Shown: one piece after another, positions 42,494 to 50,376 of the stretch
Numbering within the stretch: position 1 is the stretch's first letter
Layout of the letters: every line of letters begins with the position of its first letter
Position numbers and translations under genes: made by a program
Notes under the pieces: generated by a model
Database searches by the model: none
The model's input: only the letters and a program-made list of their open reading frames with translations
What the model was told of the DNA's origin: nothing
Assembly (NCBI GenBank): GCA_044222225.1
Contig: JBGANR010000002.1
Span: 186,001 to 250,000, forward strand
Length of the DNA stretch: 64,000 bases
Source: JBGANR01 sp044222225
Lineage (GTDB): Bacteria > Actinomycetota > Actinomycetes > Mycobacteriales > Mycobacteriaceae
Direction: 5' to 3'

Positions 42494-43243
42494 TCAGGAG
42501 AGGGTCGTCGTGAGGAGGTCGTGACCGAGTTCGGGGTGGATCGCACCGGTGGGATTCAGGCCGCCGGAGAACCAGGAGAGGTCGGCCTCCGGATGCGGTC
42601 CGACGACGCCGACGCGGCCCGCGCCGTACGGCGTGACGAGCGCGGCGACGTGCCCGCTGGTGTAGCGCGCGAGGATCGTCGCCGGGTTGCCGGCGACGAG
42701 GTCGAACTTCGGCGGGTCCTCGAAGTACAGCTTGTTGGAGACGCCCCGCCAGAGCACGGTCGACACCGTCTCGTTCGGCGTGGTGATCGAGGCGCCGGGT
42801 GTGCCGTAGTAGCGGGAGGTGTCGCCGGGCAGCAGGTTGAAACCGGGCGTCGCACCGGCCAGGTAGCCGCCGAGGCAGAAGCCGAGATACCGGCCGCCGG
42901 TCGCGATGTAGTTGCGGATGACGGTCGCGTAGTTCTTCATGTGGTTCCAACCCGTGCTCAACGACGGGCCGCCCGGCTGGGCGTAGACGCGCGCGCGGGC
43001 CAGATTGACCGCGGTGATCGGTCCGTCGTTCGGCCCCACGTACTCGACGCGGAACTGCTGCGGGCTGGTGCGCAGGAGCTTCGCGACGGACTCCGGGCAG
43101 CCGGAGCAGGCCGCGGGGCCGCGATAGACGAGCGCGAGCGGCTGGGCGGCGTGGGCCGGGGCGGCCGGAACGACGACGGAGATACCGAATAAGACCGCAA
43201 ATGCGGCTATGATCGGGAGAGCTCTACGGAAGACGGTGCGCAT
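42494..43243 (-). CDS. Secreted BPL_N-domain protein, copy 2
   Basis: Predicted 249 aa. A clear signal peptide spans ~1-32 (MRTVFRRALP, hydrophobic core, cleavage likely after APAHA). The mature protein is a single BPL_N/class I amidotransferase-like domain with Cys123 in LGFCLGGYLAG and His217/Glu219 in GPHPEAD. Cys46 and Cys49 in PAACSGC could form a disulfide outside the membrane. An amidotransferase-type triad in an exported protein is unusual because no ammonia-coupled synthetase is present there; peptidase or amidase use is more likely. It ends before a strong terminator. Confidence 0.75.
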   Translation of the reverse strand: MRTVFRRALPIIAAFAVLFGISVVVPAAPAHAAQPLALVYRGPAACSGCPESVAKLLRTSPQQFRVEYVGPNDGPITAVNLARARVYAQPGGPSLSTGWNHMKNYATVIRNYIATGGRYLGFCLGGYLAGATPGFNLLPGDTSRYYGTPGASITTPNETVSTVLWRGVSNKLYFEDPPKFDLVAGNPATILARYTSGHVAALVTPYGAGRVGVVGPHPEADLSWFSGGLNPTGAIHPELGHDLLTTTLS

Positions 43244-43628
43244 GGATCCTTCTTCGTGCGGACCGGCACGACCGATGACGCCGCGCCGGATCGGTGAACG
43301 GCGGTCGGGGATCAGGTGGGCACGTCTGCATCGTGGCGTGAACGGCGCCGTCGATGCAGGCGTCGCCGGGGAGGGAACTCCCGCCCCGGCGCCACCCTCC
43401 GTCGGGATGTGAACGGCATCCCGACGGTCTGCGCGGCACGGCGGTCATGGCCGACGACGTCTGCTCGACGCCCCCAAGGCTTCGCGACGAGTGACAGCGG
43501 CGGCCCGGTCAGTGGTGTCCCCGATACCGAACCGCGACCGGTGTGCAGCGTGACAAGCATAGCGTGAAGGGCCGTGTCAATCGGCCGTCGGCACCACTGT
43601 GCCGATTTCTTGATGGGGCTCGAAGATT
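43244..43628. other. 385-bp gap between BPL_N copies 2 and 3 with two tandem hairpins
   Basis: No coding frame is supported. Hairpin A (43365-43390) has arms GCCGGGG and CCCCGGC with an inner GGG/CCC pair. Hairpin B (43399-43427) has an 11-bp stem, CCGTCGGGATG with CATCCCGACGG. Both lie ~120-185 bases upstream of copy 2 on the minus strand, so they could end transcription from copy 3 or form a leader. A TTGACA hexamer is on the minus strand at 43575-43580. Confidence 0.5.
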
Positions 43629-44417
43629 TCAGGGAGACGCTGAGCCCAGCGCCGAACGGACGAAGTCGATGGCCAGGTCGGTGTGGACGGCCCCAGCGGG
43701 GTCGAGGCCGACCGCCGAGTACCAGGAGTCGGTCGCTTCGACGTGCGGTCCCGTGACGGCGACGCGGCCGGAGCCGAACGGGGCGACGAGGGCGGCGACC
43801 TCGCCGTTCGGGTAGTGCGCGAGCACCGTCGCCTCCCCGCTGACGATGAACCGCGGTGGGTCCTGGAAGTAGGTGCGGTACTCGCGGTCGCGCCACGTGA
43901 CGGTGCCGATGCGCGGTGCGTCGTCGTCGATGCTCGCGTCGGGGCTGCCGAGATAGCGCGACGTGTCGCCGGGAAGCAGGCCGAAGCCGGGCGTCGCGCC
44001 GGCCAGATAGCCGCCGAGGCAGAAGCCCAGGTAGACGCCGCCGTCCGCCACCCATGATCGGATGACGTCGGCGTCGTCGCGGACCTGCCGCCACGCGTCG
44101 GCGAGGGTGCCGCCGCCCGGCTGCGCGTAGACCGCGGCCCGCTGCAGGGTGCCGGCCGTCAGTGGCGTGTCGTCGGGGCCGACGTACTCCACCCGATAGT
44201 TCAGCGGCTCCGCCTTGAGCACCGCCGCGACCGATTCCGCGCAGCCGGAGCAGGCCGCCGGGCCGCGATAGACGAGCGCGAGCGGCGGCGGATCGGGACG
44301 CAGCAGGGGGAACAGCGCCACGCCGGCGACGATGAGCAACCCCAAGGTGATCGCCGCCCGCAGTCGGCGGCGGGAGAACCTCGGGGGCCCGGGGCGGCCG
44401 GCGGCGTCAGGTCGCAC
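43629..44417 (-). CDS. Membrane-anchored BPL_N-domain protein, copy 3
   Basis: Predicted 262 aa. A basic N terminus and one transmembrane helix (~21-38) anchor the protein with the catalytic domain probably outside. The domain is close to copy 2: LALVYRGPAACSGC (Cys56, Cys59), LGFCLGGYLAG (Cys133), and GPHVEAT (His225, Glu227), where Val replaces the usual Pro between His and Glu. The GTG start lies 11 bases inside the end of the nucleoside hydrolase gene, so they are translationally coupled. Function unknown; see copies 1 and 2. Confidence 0.74.
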   Translation of the reverse strand: MRPDAAGRPGPPRFSRRRLRAAITLGLLIVAGVALFPLLRPDPPPLALVYRGPAACSGCAESVAAVLKAEPLNYRVEYVGPDDTPLTAGTLQRAAVYAQPGGGTLADAWRQVRDDADVIRSWVADGGVYLGFCLGGYLAGATPGFGLLPGDTSRYLGSPDASIDDDAPRIGTVTWRDREYRTYFQDPPRFIVSGEATVLAHYPNGEVAALVAPFGSGRVAVTGPHVEATDSWYSAVGLDPAGAVHTDLAIDFVRSALGSASP

Positions 44418-45432
44418 GGGCCGTCGTGGCCAGGCGGGTGAGCAGGTCGTCGAAGAAGGCGTCGACGTCGGTCGCCGTCACGATGCGCGCGTTCTGCCGC
44501 CGGCCCCACATTCCGCGCACGTCGGCGACGGTGGCGCCGCGGGTCAGGGCGCCCCCGGTCTCGACGTCGACGCACGCCGCGACCGTGGTCGCGATCCGCG
44601 GATCGAGGGCGACGGCCGCGGCGAAGGGATCGTGCATGTGCGCGAGATAGCCCTCGTCGTGGTCGAGGTGGAATTCGAAGTAGAAGCGGACGGCGTCGGT
44701 GAGGTGGCGCACGACGGCGTTGTCCGCCACCGAGCGCAGGCCGCGCTCGTCGGCGGGATCGGGTTCCTCCACCGGGCGGCTGCCGACGAGCCCGGCCAGC
44801 CGGCCCAGGTGAGCCGGGGTGAAGGCGATCGCCTCGGTGATGTTCAGGCCGCAGACGTACAGCGGTGCGGCGTCCGGCTCGCGCTCGAACGCGGTGAACA
44901 CCTCGTGCGCAGCCTCCGGGTCGACGGCGATGTTCCACTCCGCCAGCGGCGTCGTGTTGCCGGGATGCCAGAAGGCGCCGCCCATCACGACGAGCCGCTT
45001 GAGTCGCGCCGGCAGCCGCGGATCGCGTCGGATCGCCGCTGCGAGCGTCGTCAGCGGGCCGGTGACGAGCCCGACGAGCTCGCCGTCGTGGGCGGCCGCG
45101 GCGTCCAGCCAGGCGTCGACGCCGTCGACGGCCGACGCACGGATCGTCGCCGGCGGCAGGTCCGCATAGCCGACGCCCAGCGGCCCGTGGGTGTCCTCCG
45201 TCGTCATGAGGGGGCATGCGAGCGGCTGCGCGGCGCCGACGTGGACCGGGACGTCGTCGCGGTCGAGCAGGTCCAGCCAGGCGAGGTTGTTGGCGCAGAC
45301 GACGTCGACCGGGACGTTGCCCGCGGTGCTGACGATGCCCGCGAGCTCGGCCCGCGGGTGCCCGAGCAGGTAGAGCAGGGCCAGGGAGTCGTCGATGCCG
45401 GTGTCGCAGTCGAACAAGATAGGTTTGGTCAC
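44407..45432 (-). CDS. Inosine-uridine-type nucleoside hydrolase
   Basis: Predicted 341 aa of the IU-nucleoside hydrolase family, which cleaves ribonucleosides to base and ribose with a Ca2+ ion. The aspartate cluster FDCDTGIDDSLAL is at ~7-19, VVMGGAFWHPGN is mid-protein, and a Ca-ligating Asp is in MHDPFAAA. GTG 45432 is chosen because it places the cluster at the N terminus as usual and overlaps a small upstream ORF (GTGA). It shares 11 bases with BPL_N copy 3, so a shared operon is likely, though the functional link is unclear. Confidence 0.88.
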   Translation of the reverse strand: MTKPILFDCDTGIDDSLALLYLLGHPRAELAGIVSTAGNVPVDVVCANNLAWLDLLDRDDVPVHVGAAQPLACPLMTTEDTHGPLGVGYADLPPATIRASAVDGVDAWLDAAAAHDGELVGLVTGPLTTLAAAIRRDPRLPARLKRLVVMGGAFWHPGNTTPLAEWNIAVDPEAAHEVFTAFEREPDAAPLYVCGLNITEAIAFTPAHLGRLAGLVGSRPVEEPDPADERGLRSVADNAVVRHLTDAVRFYFEFHLDHDEGYLAHMHDPFAAAVALDPRIATTVAACVDVETGGALTRGATVADVRGMWGRRQNARIVTATDVDAFFDDLLTRLATTARAT

Positions 45433-45482
45433 CGCGTCGCCGCCGAGGCGGGCGCCGGGACGTCGGCGGCGTGGTCGCACAT
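45429..45482 (-). CDS. 17-codon leader ORF coupled to the nucleoside hydrolase
   Basis: An ATG at 45482 opens an ORF reading MCDHAADVPAPASAATR, whose TGA overlaps the hydrolase GTG by four bases. TAGGCT (minus strand, at 45490-45495) ends seven bases before that ATG, so transcription likely starts on it and the leader peptide is translated first. Translational coupling would then deliver ribosomes to the hydrolase. This is a prediction from sequence only. Confidence 0.35.
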   Translation of the reverse strand: MCDHAADVPAPASAATR

Positions 45483-45589
45483 GGGGGCCAGCCTAACGAG
45501 GGGCGGGCTGCCCCTGAGCAGTCGACCGCGTGTCCCGGATCGGCCGGTGGATCAGCGGGACGGTGGAGGTCGCGGGCGGCTCCTGCGGA

Positions 45590-46843
45590 TCAGGAGCCCG
45601 CTGAGACCGGCGGGTGGCCGGTCTCGGCGTCACGGCGGCAGGCGACGGCGAGTGCGACGGTGGGAATCAGCGTGAGCGCGACGATCACCGCGCCCACCGC
45701 CGCGGGGCCGGCGAGGCCGAGCGGTGTGGCCAGTGCGGCGCCGGCGAATGCGGTGCCGATGGTGGTTCCGGCGTTGAACGCCGCGACGCTCAGACCGGAT
45801 CCGAGAGTCGCGGCCCGGCCGGCGAATCGAACGGCGAGGTGGATCAGGACGCTGTTCGCGCTGAGGCCGAACAGGCCGAGTAACACCACCAGGACGATCG
45901 TCGTCCACGCCGAGCCGGACAGCAGGCCGATCGCCGACAGCAGGACGGCCGTGACGGCGGGCGTCACGATCGTCACCAGGTGGGGATGGGCGTCGCCGAG
46001 ACGGCCGACGACGAGGGTGCCGGTGAAGGAGCCGACGCCGAAGCCGGTGAGGACCAACGGCACCAGGGACGGCGAGAGCCCGGCCCGCTCGATGAGGATC
46101 GGCGCGACGAACGAGTATGCGGCGAGGACGCCGCCGGAGGTGGTCAGGCAGGCGGCCAGGACCAGCCACAGGCGAGGAGACCGCAGATCGGCCAGCTCGG
46201 ACAGGATCGATGTCGTCGCCGTCGACGGCGCGTCGTGGGGGACGAGCCGGGCCACGAGTGCGACGGCCACCACCGCGGCGATCGCGAGTGTCCAGAACGT
46301 TCCTCGCCAGCCGGTCGACTGCGCCACCACCGCGCCCAGTGGCACGCCGAGGACGGTGGCGAGCGAGCCGCCCGCCCCGACGATGCCCATCGCGCGGGAG
46401 CCGAGCGACGGAGCGGCGGCCTGCGTGGCGACGACGGCGGCCACCGCCCAGAACGCGCCGGTCGCCAGGGCGGTCACGAATCGCGCGCCGATCAACAGCA
46501 GGAATCCCGATCCGAGCGCGACGACGACGTGACCGATCACGAAGACGATGAGCGCGAGGATCAGGGTCAGTCGTTTCGACAGTCGCATCGTGAGCATCGG
46601 CATCAACGGCGCGCCGACGGTCATTCCGATGGCGAACACGGTGATCAGCGCGCCCGCCTGAGCGAGGGAGATCTGCAGGTCGCCGGCGATCTCCGGGAGG
46701 ATGCCCGCGACGACGAATTCGGTGGTCAGCATGAGAAACGTGCCCGTCGCGAGAATGTAGACGACCAGAGGCAGGGACGGCTTCCGGCCGGTGGGCGGTT
46801 CGGAGTGTTTCACGTGCGGGGCGCGAATCGCGTCGTCGTGCAT
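45590..46843 (-). CDS. MFS drug/metabolite exporter (DHA1 family)
   Basis: Predicted 417 aa with 12 transmembrane helices. The start LVVYILATGTFLMLTTEFVVAGILPEIA is a hallmark of the Cmx/CmlR-AraJ-type DHA1 exporters, and helix 5 has GAGGSLATVLGVPLGAVVAQ, a proline/glycine-rich antiporter motif. Substrate unknown (often chloramphenicol-like or sugar-type molecules). ATG with AAGG six bases upstream. It is divergent from an HTH regulator across 133 bp, which suggests substrate-responsive control by that regulator. Confidence 0.87.
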   Translation of the reverse strand: MHDDAIRAPHVKHSEPPTGRKPSLPLVVYILATGTFLMLTTEFVVAGILPEIAGDLQISLAQAGALITVFAIGMTVGAPLMPMLTMRLSKRLTLILALIVFVIGHVVVALGSGFLLLIGARFVTALATGAFWAVAAVVATQAAAPSLGSRAMGIVGAGGSLATVLGVPLGAVVAQSTGWRGTFWTLAIAAVVAVALVARLVPHDAPSTATTSILSELADLRSPRLWLVLAACLTTSGGVLAAYSFVAPILIERAGLSPSLVPLVLTGFGVGSFTGTLVVGRLGDAHPHLVTIVTPAVTAVLLSAIGLLSGSAWTTIVLVVLLGLFGLSANSVLIHLAVRFAGRAATLGSGLSVAAFNAGTTIGTAFAGAALATPLGLAGPAAVGAVIVALTLIPTVALAVACRRDAETGHPPVSAGS

Positions 46844-46976
46844 CAGGGCCTTGTCTCGAGTGCGTCGTGGGATCGGTGTTCATCACACCGTGGACCGGGA
46901 CGGCGAGGAAGGTCGCGTCTGCGGGGGGACAACGTCGACCCCCATCGCCCGCAGCGGCGGCGTTACCGTGAGATTC

Positions 46977-47870
46977 ATGGACAATCGCGCCGATATCCGG
47001 GACTTTCTCGCGAGCCGCAGGGCCCGGCTCACCCCGGAGTCCGTCGGGCTTCCCGGCGGTGCCCGCCGCCGTGTGCCGGGGCTGCGCCGCGAGGAGGTGG
47101 CGGTGCTCGCCGGTGTCAGCACCGAGTGGTACACCCGGCTGGAGAAGGGCCACATCGCCGGTGTCTCCGACGAGGTGCTCGACGCGGTCGCCGACGCGCT
47201 GCGCTTCGACGACGAGGAGCGCGTGTATCTGTTCGACCTCGCCCGCGCCGCTAAGCCCGTCCACCGCAAGGCCGTCCGCCGCCGCGAGGTTCCGGTGGCG
47301 CCGCCCGTGCAGTGGATGCTCGACTCGATCACCCTGTCGGCGGCCTTCGTGCGAAACGGCCGGCTCGACGTGATCACCACCAACCGGCTGGCGCGGGCCC
47401 TCCACGCGCCGATGTTCGCGAGCGCGACCACTCTGGCTCACGGCCGTGCCAACTTCGCCCGATATCACTTCCTGGATCCGGGGTCACGGGACTTCTTCGT
47501 CGACTGGGCGGCCGGGGCCGCCGCCACGGTCGCACTGTTGCGCGCCGAGGCCGGACGCGAACCCCATGACAAGGCGCTGCGGGAACTCGTCGGCGATCTC
47601 TCGACCCTCAGTCACGAATTCCGCGCGCTGTGGGGAGCGCACGATGTCCGCATCCGGCATGACGGAATCAAACGGCTTCAGCATCCGGAGGTCGGCCTGA
47701 TCGAGCTGACGTATCAATCGGTGGACATCCCGCTGACCGGCCGTGCCGTGCACGACCTGTCGCTGTACACCGCCGAACCCGGCACCGCCGACGAAGAGCG
47801 GCTCAAGATCTTGGCGAGCTGGGATGCCTCGCCGTCCGACGCCGTCGGCGACCGGCGAGGCGCCCGGTGA
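46977..47870 (+). CDS. XRE-family regulator with MmyB-like ligand domain
   Basis: Predicted 297 aa. The N-terminal helix-turn-helix (~30-75) has PGLRREEVAVLAGVSTEWYTRLEKG, followed by the MmyB-like PAS-type ligand domain (~105-270: VIVTNRLARALH-like stretch, HFLDPGSRDFF, LVGDLSTLSHEFRALWGAHDV). Members often regulate a neighbouring oxidoreductase or transporter; the divergent MFS gene is the obvious target. ATG 46977 is chosen over GTG 46968 because TACCGT ends seven bases before it, fitting a leaderless transcript. Confidence 0.88.
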   Translation: MDNRADIRDFLASRRARLTPESVGLPGGARRRVPGLRREEVAVLAGVSTEWYTRLEKGHIAGVSDEVLDAVADALRFDDEERVYLFDLARAAKPVHRKAVRRREVPVAPPVQWMLDSITLSAAFVRNGRLDVITTNRLARALHAPMFASATTLAHGRANFARYHFLDPGSRDFFVDWAAGAAATVALLRAEAGREPHDKALRELVGDLSTLSHEFRALWGAHDVRIRHDGIKRLQHPEVGLIELTYQSVDIPLTGRAVHDLSLYTAEPGTADEERLKILASWDASPSDAVGDRRGAR

Positions 47871-47882
47871 GGGACCGCGCGG

Positions 47883-49322
47883 TCACCACGGGTATGGCGT
47901 GAAGTCCTTGAGGAAGACGCCGTACAGGTCGATGCCGTTCTCGCCGTCGACGATCGGCTGGTAGACGCGCGCGGCGCCGTCGACGAGATCGAGCGGAGCG
48001 TGGAAGCCCTCGGCGGCGAGCCGGACCTTCGACGTGTGCGGTCGCTCGTCGGTGATCCAGCCGGTGTCGACGGCCGTCATGAGGACGCCCTCGGCGAACA
48101 TGTCGGCCGCCGACGTGCGGGTGAGCATGTTGAGCGCGGCTTTGGCCATGTTGGTGTGGGGATGCCCCGCGCCCTTGTAGCCGCGGGAGAAGATCCCCTC
48201 CATCGCCGAGACGTTGACCACGTAGCCGCGCCGGTGCGCCGCGGCGCCGGCGGCGAGGGCGCCGCGCAGCCGCGAGACGAGGATGAACGGCGCGACGCTG
48301 TTGCACAGCTGCACCTCGAGCAGTTCGAGCGGATCGATCTCCTCGACCGTCTGCACCCAGCTGTTGGTGTGGACGAGATCGGGCAGCAGGCCGCCGGCGT
48401 CGACGGCCGTGCCGTCGGCGACCCGCTCGAGGGAGGCCGATTTGGCGGTCATGGCGAGGGCGGCGAGCCGCTCGGCCGAGCGGGAACCCGTCGCCGCCGA
48501 CTCGGACGCGCCGGCGAGCTGCCGGGGATGCAGCTCGGAGGAGTCGCCCATCGTCAGGACGGGTACGTCGGCGGCGCGCCCGGTGAGCGCCTGCACCTCG
48601 GCGTCGACGAGGCTCTGGTACGCGCCCGGCGTCCGCTTGACGGTCTGGGCCGCGTTGTTGACGAGGATGTCGAGCGGTCCCTGCGCGGCGATCTCGTCGG
48701 CCAGGGCGGTGACCTGGACGGGGTCGCGCAGGTCGATGCCGACGATGCGCAGACGTCCCAGCCATTCGTCGCTGTCGGGCAGCGCGGCGAACCGGCGAGC
48801 CGCGTCCCGGGGGAAGCGGGTGGTGATGGTGAGGTCGGCGCCGTCGCGCAGCAGCATCAGCGCGATGTACATGCCGATCTTGGCCCGCCCGCCCGTCAGC
48901 AGTGCGCGCCGTCCCCGCAGATCGGTGCGCTGATCGCGGCGGGAACGGTTGGTGGCGGCGCAGTCCGGGCAGAGCTGGTGGTGGAAGGCGTCGACGCGGG
49001 TGAAGCGCTGCTTGCAGACGTAGCAGGCCATCGGCCGGACGAGCTCGCCGGCCGATGCGCCAGGCGTGTTCGACGTCAGCGGGATGCCGGCGGTCTCATC
49101 GTCGATGCGGCCGGGCGACCCGGTGGCGGTCGCGGCGATGACGGAGCGATCGGCGTCGAGCTTCGCCTGCCGGGCCGCCTTGCGGCGGTGCTGCTTGAGC
49201 GCCTTGAACAGTCCGCCGACAGCCCGTTGGACGGCGATCGAGTCGGGATCGTCGGACGGCAGCTCCGCGGCGTCGGCGAGGATCCGCCGGAGGGCGGCAA
49301 GATCGTCGGGGGGCAGCGGCAC
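47883..49322 (-). CDS. Atypical short-chain dehydrogenase with N-terminal zinc ribbon
   Basis: Predicted 479 aa, longer than ordinary SDRs. A basic helical N terminus (~1-95) leads to a four-Cys zinc-ribbon (Cys100, 103, 118, 121: CYVC...CPDC). The SDR fold follows with TGGRAKIGMYIA in the cofactor loop and NNAAQ. The usual YxxxK is not recognisable: after Ser372 the sequence around Lys394 is HTNMAK, with Thr at the Tyr position; the nearest tyrosine is Tyr382. It may not be a normal reductase. GTG start. It converges with the HTH regulator gene, 12 bp apart. Confidence 0.75.
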   Translation of the reverse strand: MPLPPDDLAALRRILADAAELPSDDPDSIAVQRAVGGLFKALKQHRRKAARQAKLDADRSVIAATATGSPGRIDDETAGIPLTSNTPGASAGELVRPMACYVCKQRFTRVDAFHHQLCPDCAATNRSRRDQRTDLRGRRALLTGGRAKIGMYIALMLLRDGADLTITTRFPRDAARRFAALPDSDEWLGRLRIVGIDLRDPVQVTALADEIAAQGPLDILVNNAAQTVKRTPGAYQSLVDAEVQALTGRAADVPVLTMGDSSELHPRQLAGASESAATGSRSAERLAALAMTAKSASLERVADGTAVDAGGLLPDLVHTNSWVQTVEEIDPLELLEVQLCNSVAPFILVSRLRGALAAGAAAHRRGYVVNVSAMEGIFSRGYKGAGHPHTNMAKAALNMLTRTSAADMFAEGVLMTAVDTGWITDERPHTSKVRLAAEGFHAPLDLVDGAARVYQPIVDGENGIDLYGVFLKDFTPYPW

Positions 49323-49408
49323 GGCGAGACCTCGGGATCGGGGTGTGGGTGGCGCCCGGACCGGAACGACCGGCGGGCAGGGCCCGACCAGTGTAGTCGG
49401 CGCCGGAC

Positions 49409-50272
49409 TCAGCCGAGCGCCGCGGCGACGTCCGAGACGATCCGCTGCATCGCGACGCCCCGGTGGACGTCCAACCGATGATCGCTTCCGTCGGCGACGC
49501 AGGCGAGGAACTCGTCGAGCAGCGTCGCGTAGCAGTCGGGGGACGGGGTGCCGCGGTCGTCGAGGATCGCGACGCCGGCGCCCGAGTGGACGACGACCCG
49601 CATGACGGTGGGCGTCGCGGGCGTCCGCAGTGAGAGCGAGACCGTCGAGACCCGCTCATCGACGTGGGCGAGCGCGATCGTCCACGTGTCGCTCTCGGCG
49701 TGGCGATGCGCCGAGAGCACCTCGCGGACCGGCCCGAGAGCCGCGTCGAGCAGATCGAAGATGTGCGGTCCGACGTCGTAGAGTGCGCCTTCGGTCTGCC
49801 GCCAGGCTGATGCTGCGTACTGTCCGCCGAGAATCGCGCCGGAGAGCCACTGCGCCTCACCGGCGACCGGAGCGACGGCGGCCGCTTCGGCGAGGAAGCG
49901 GCGCGTCTCCGGCGCGAAGCGGCGCGTGAACGTGACGATCGAGCGGACCCCCGCCGTCGCCACGGCGGCGGCGACGGCCTCGGCGGCCGGCAGGTCGAGG
50001 GCCACGGGCTTGTCGAGGATGAGGTGCCGTCCCGCGGCCGCGGCGTTGACGGCCAGCGGCGCCTGGACATCCGGCGGCACCGCGAACGCGACGGCGTCGA
50101 CGGCGTCGAAGAGGGCGGCGGGGGAGTCGAAGGATCGCGGAAAGACCTCGGCGGCCGCGGCCGGATTCCGGGCCCAGCCTCCGACGAAGTCGACCCCGGG
50201 ATGGGCGGCGAGAGCGGGGGCGTGGGTCTGGCGAGCCCACGGTCCGGCTCCGACGAGTCCGATGCGCAGCAT
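49409..50272 (-). CDS. Gfo/Idh/MocA-family oxidoreductase
   Basis: Predicted 287 aa NAD(P)-dependent dehydrogenase. The N-terminal Rossmann fold has GLVGAGPWARQTHAPAL; the substrate-site lysine lies in LDKPVAL (~95, EKP-like with Asp for Glu), and DVGPHIFDLLD near 190 carries the His commonly used in catalysis. Such enzymes usually oxidise sugars, inositols or related cyclic alcohols; the substrate cannot be told from sequence. Shorter than many members, with the C-terminal beta-sheet compact but present. Divergent from yceI. Confidence 0.85.
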   Translation of the reverse strand: MLRIGLVGAGPWARQTHAPALAAHPGVDFVGGWARNPAAAAEVFPRSFDSPAALFDAVDAVAFAVPPDVQAPLAVNAAAAGRHLILDKPVALDLPAAEAVAAAVATAGVRSIVTFTRRFAPETRRFLAEAAAVAPVAGEAQWLSGAILGGQYAASAWRQTEGALYDVGPHIFDLLDAALGPVREVLSAHRHAESDTWTIALAHVDERVSTVSLSLRTPATPTVMRVVVHSGAGVAILDDRGTPSPDCYATLLDEFLACVADGSDHRLDVHRGVAMQRIVSDVAAALG

Positions 50273-50364
50273 TCGACGAGCCTATTCGCCCACCGGGGGC
50301 GACCGGCGTTTCGCCCTTCGGGACTTCCTCCGGGTTCAGCGAGACCGTTCGTCCCGAGACAGGT

Positions 50365-50370
50365 TAGTGT
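50365..50370 (+). promoter_or_regulatory. Leaderless -10 box for yceI
   Basis: TAGTGT (TANNNT) ends six bases before the ATG at 50377, and no ribosome site is present. Typical for leaderless mycobacterial transcripts. Confidence 0.4.
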
Positions 50371-50376
50371 GCCCTC

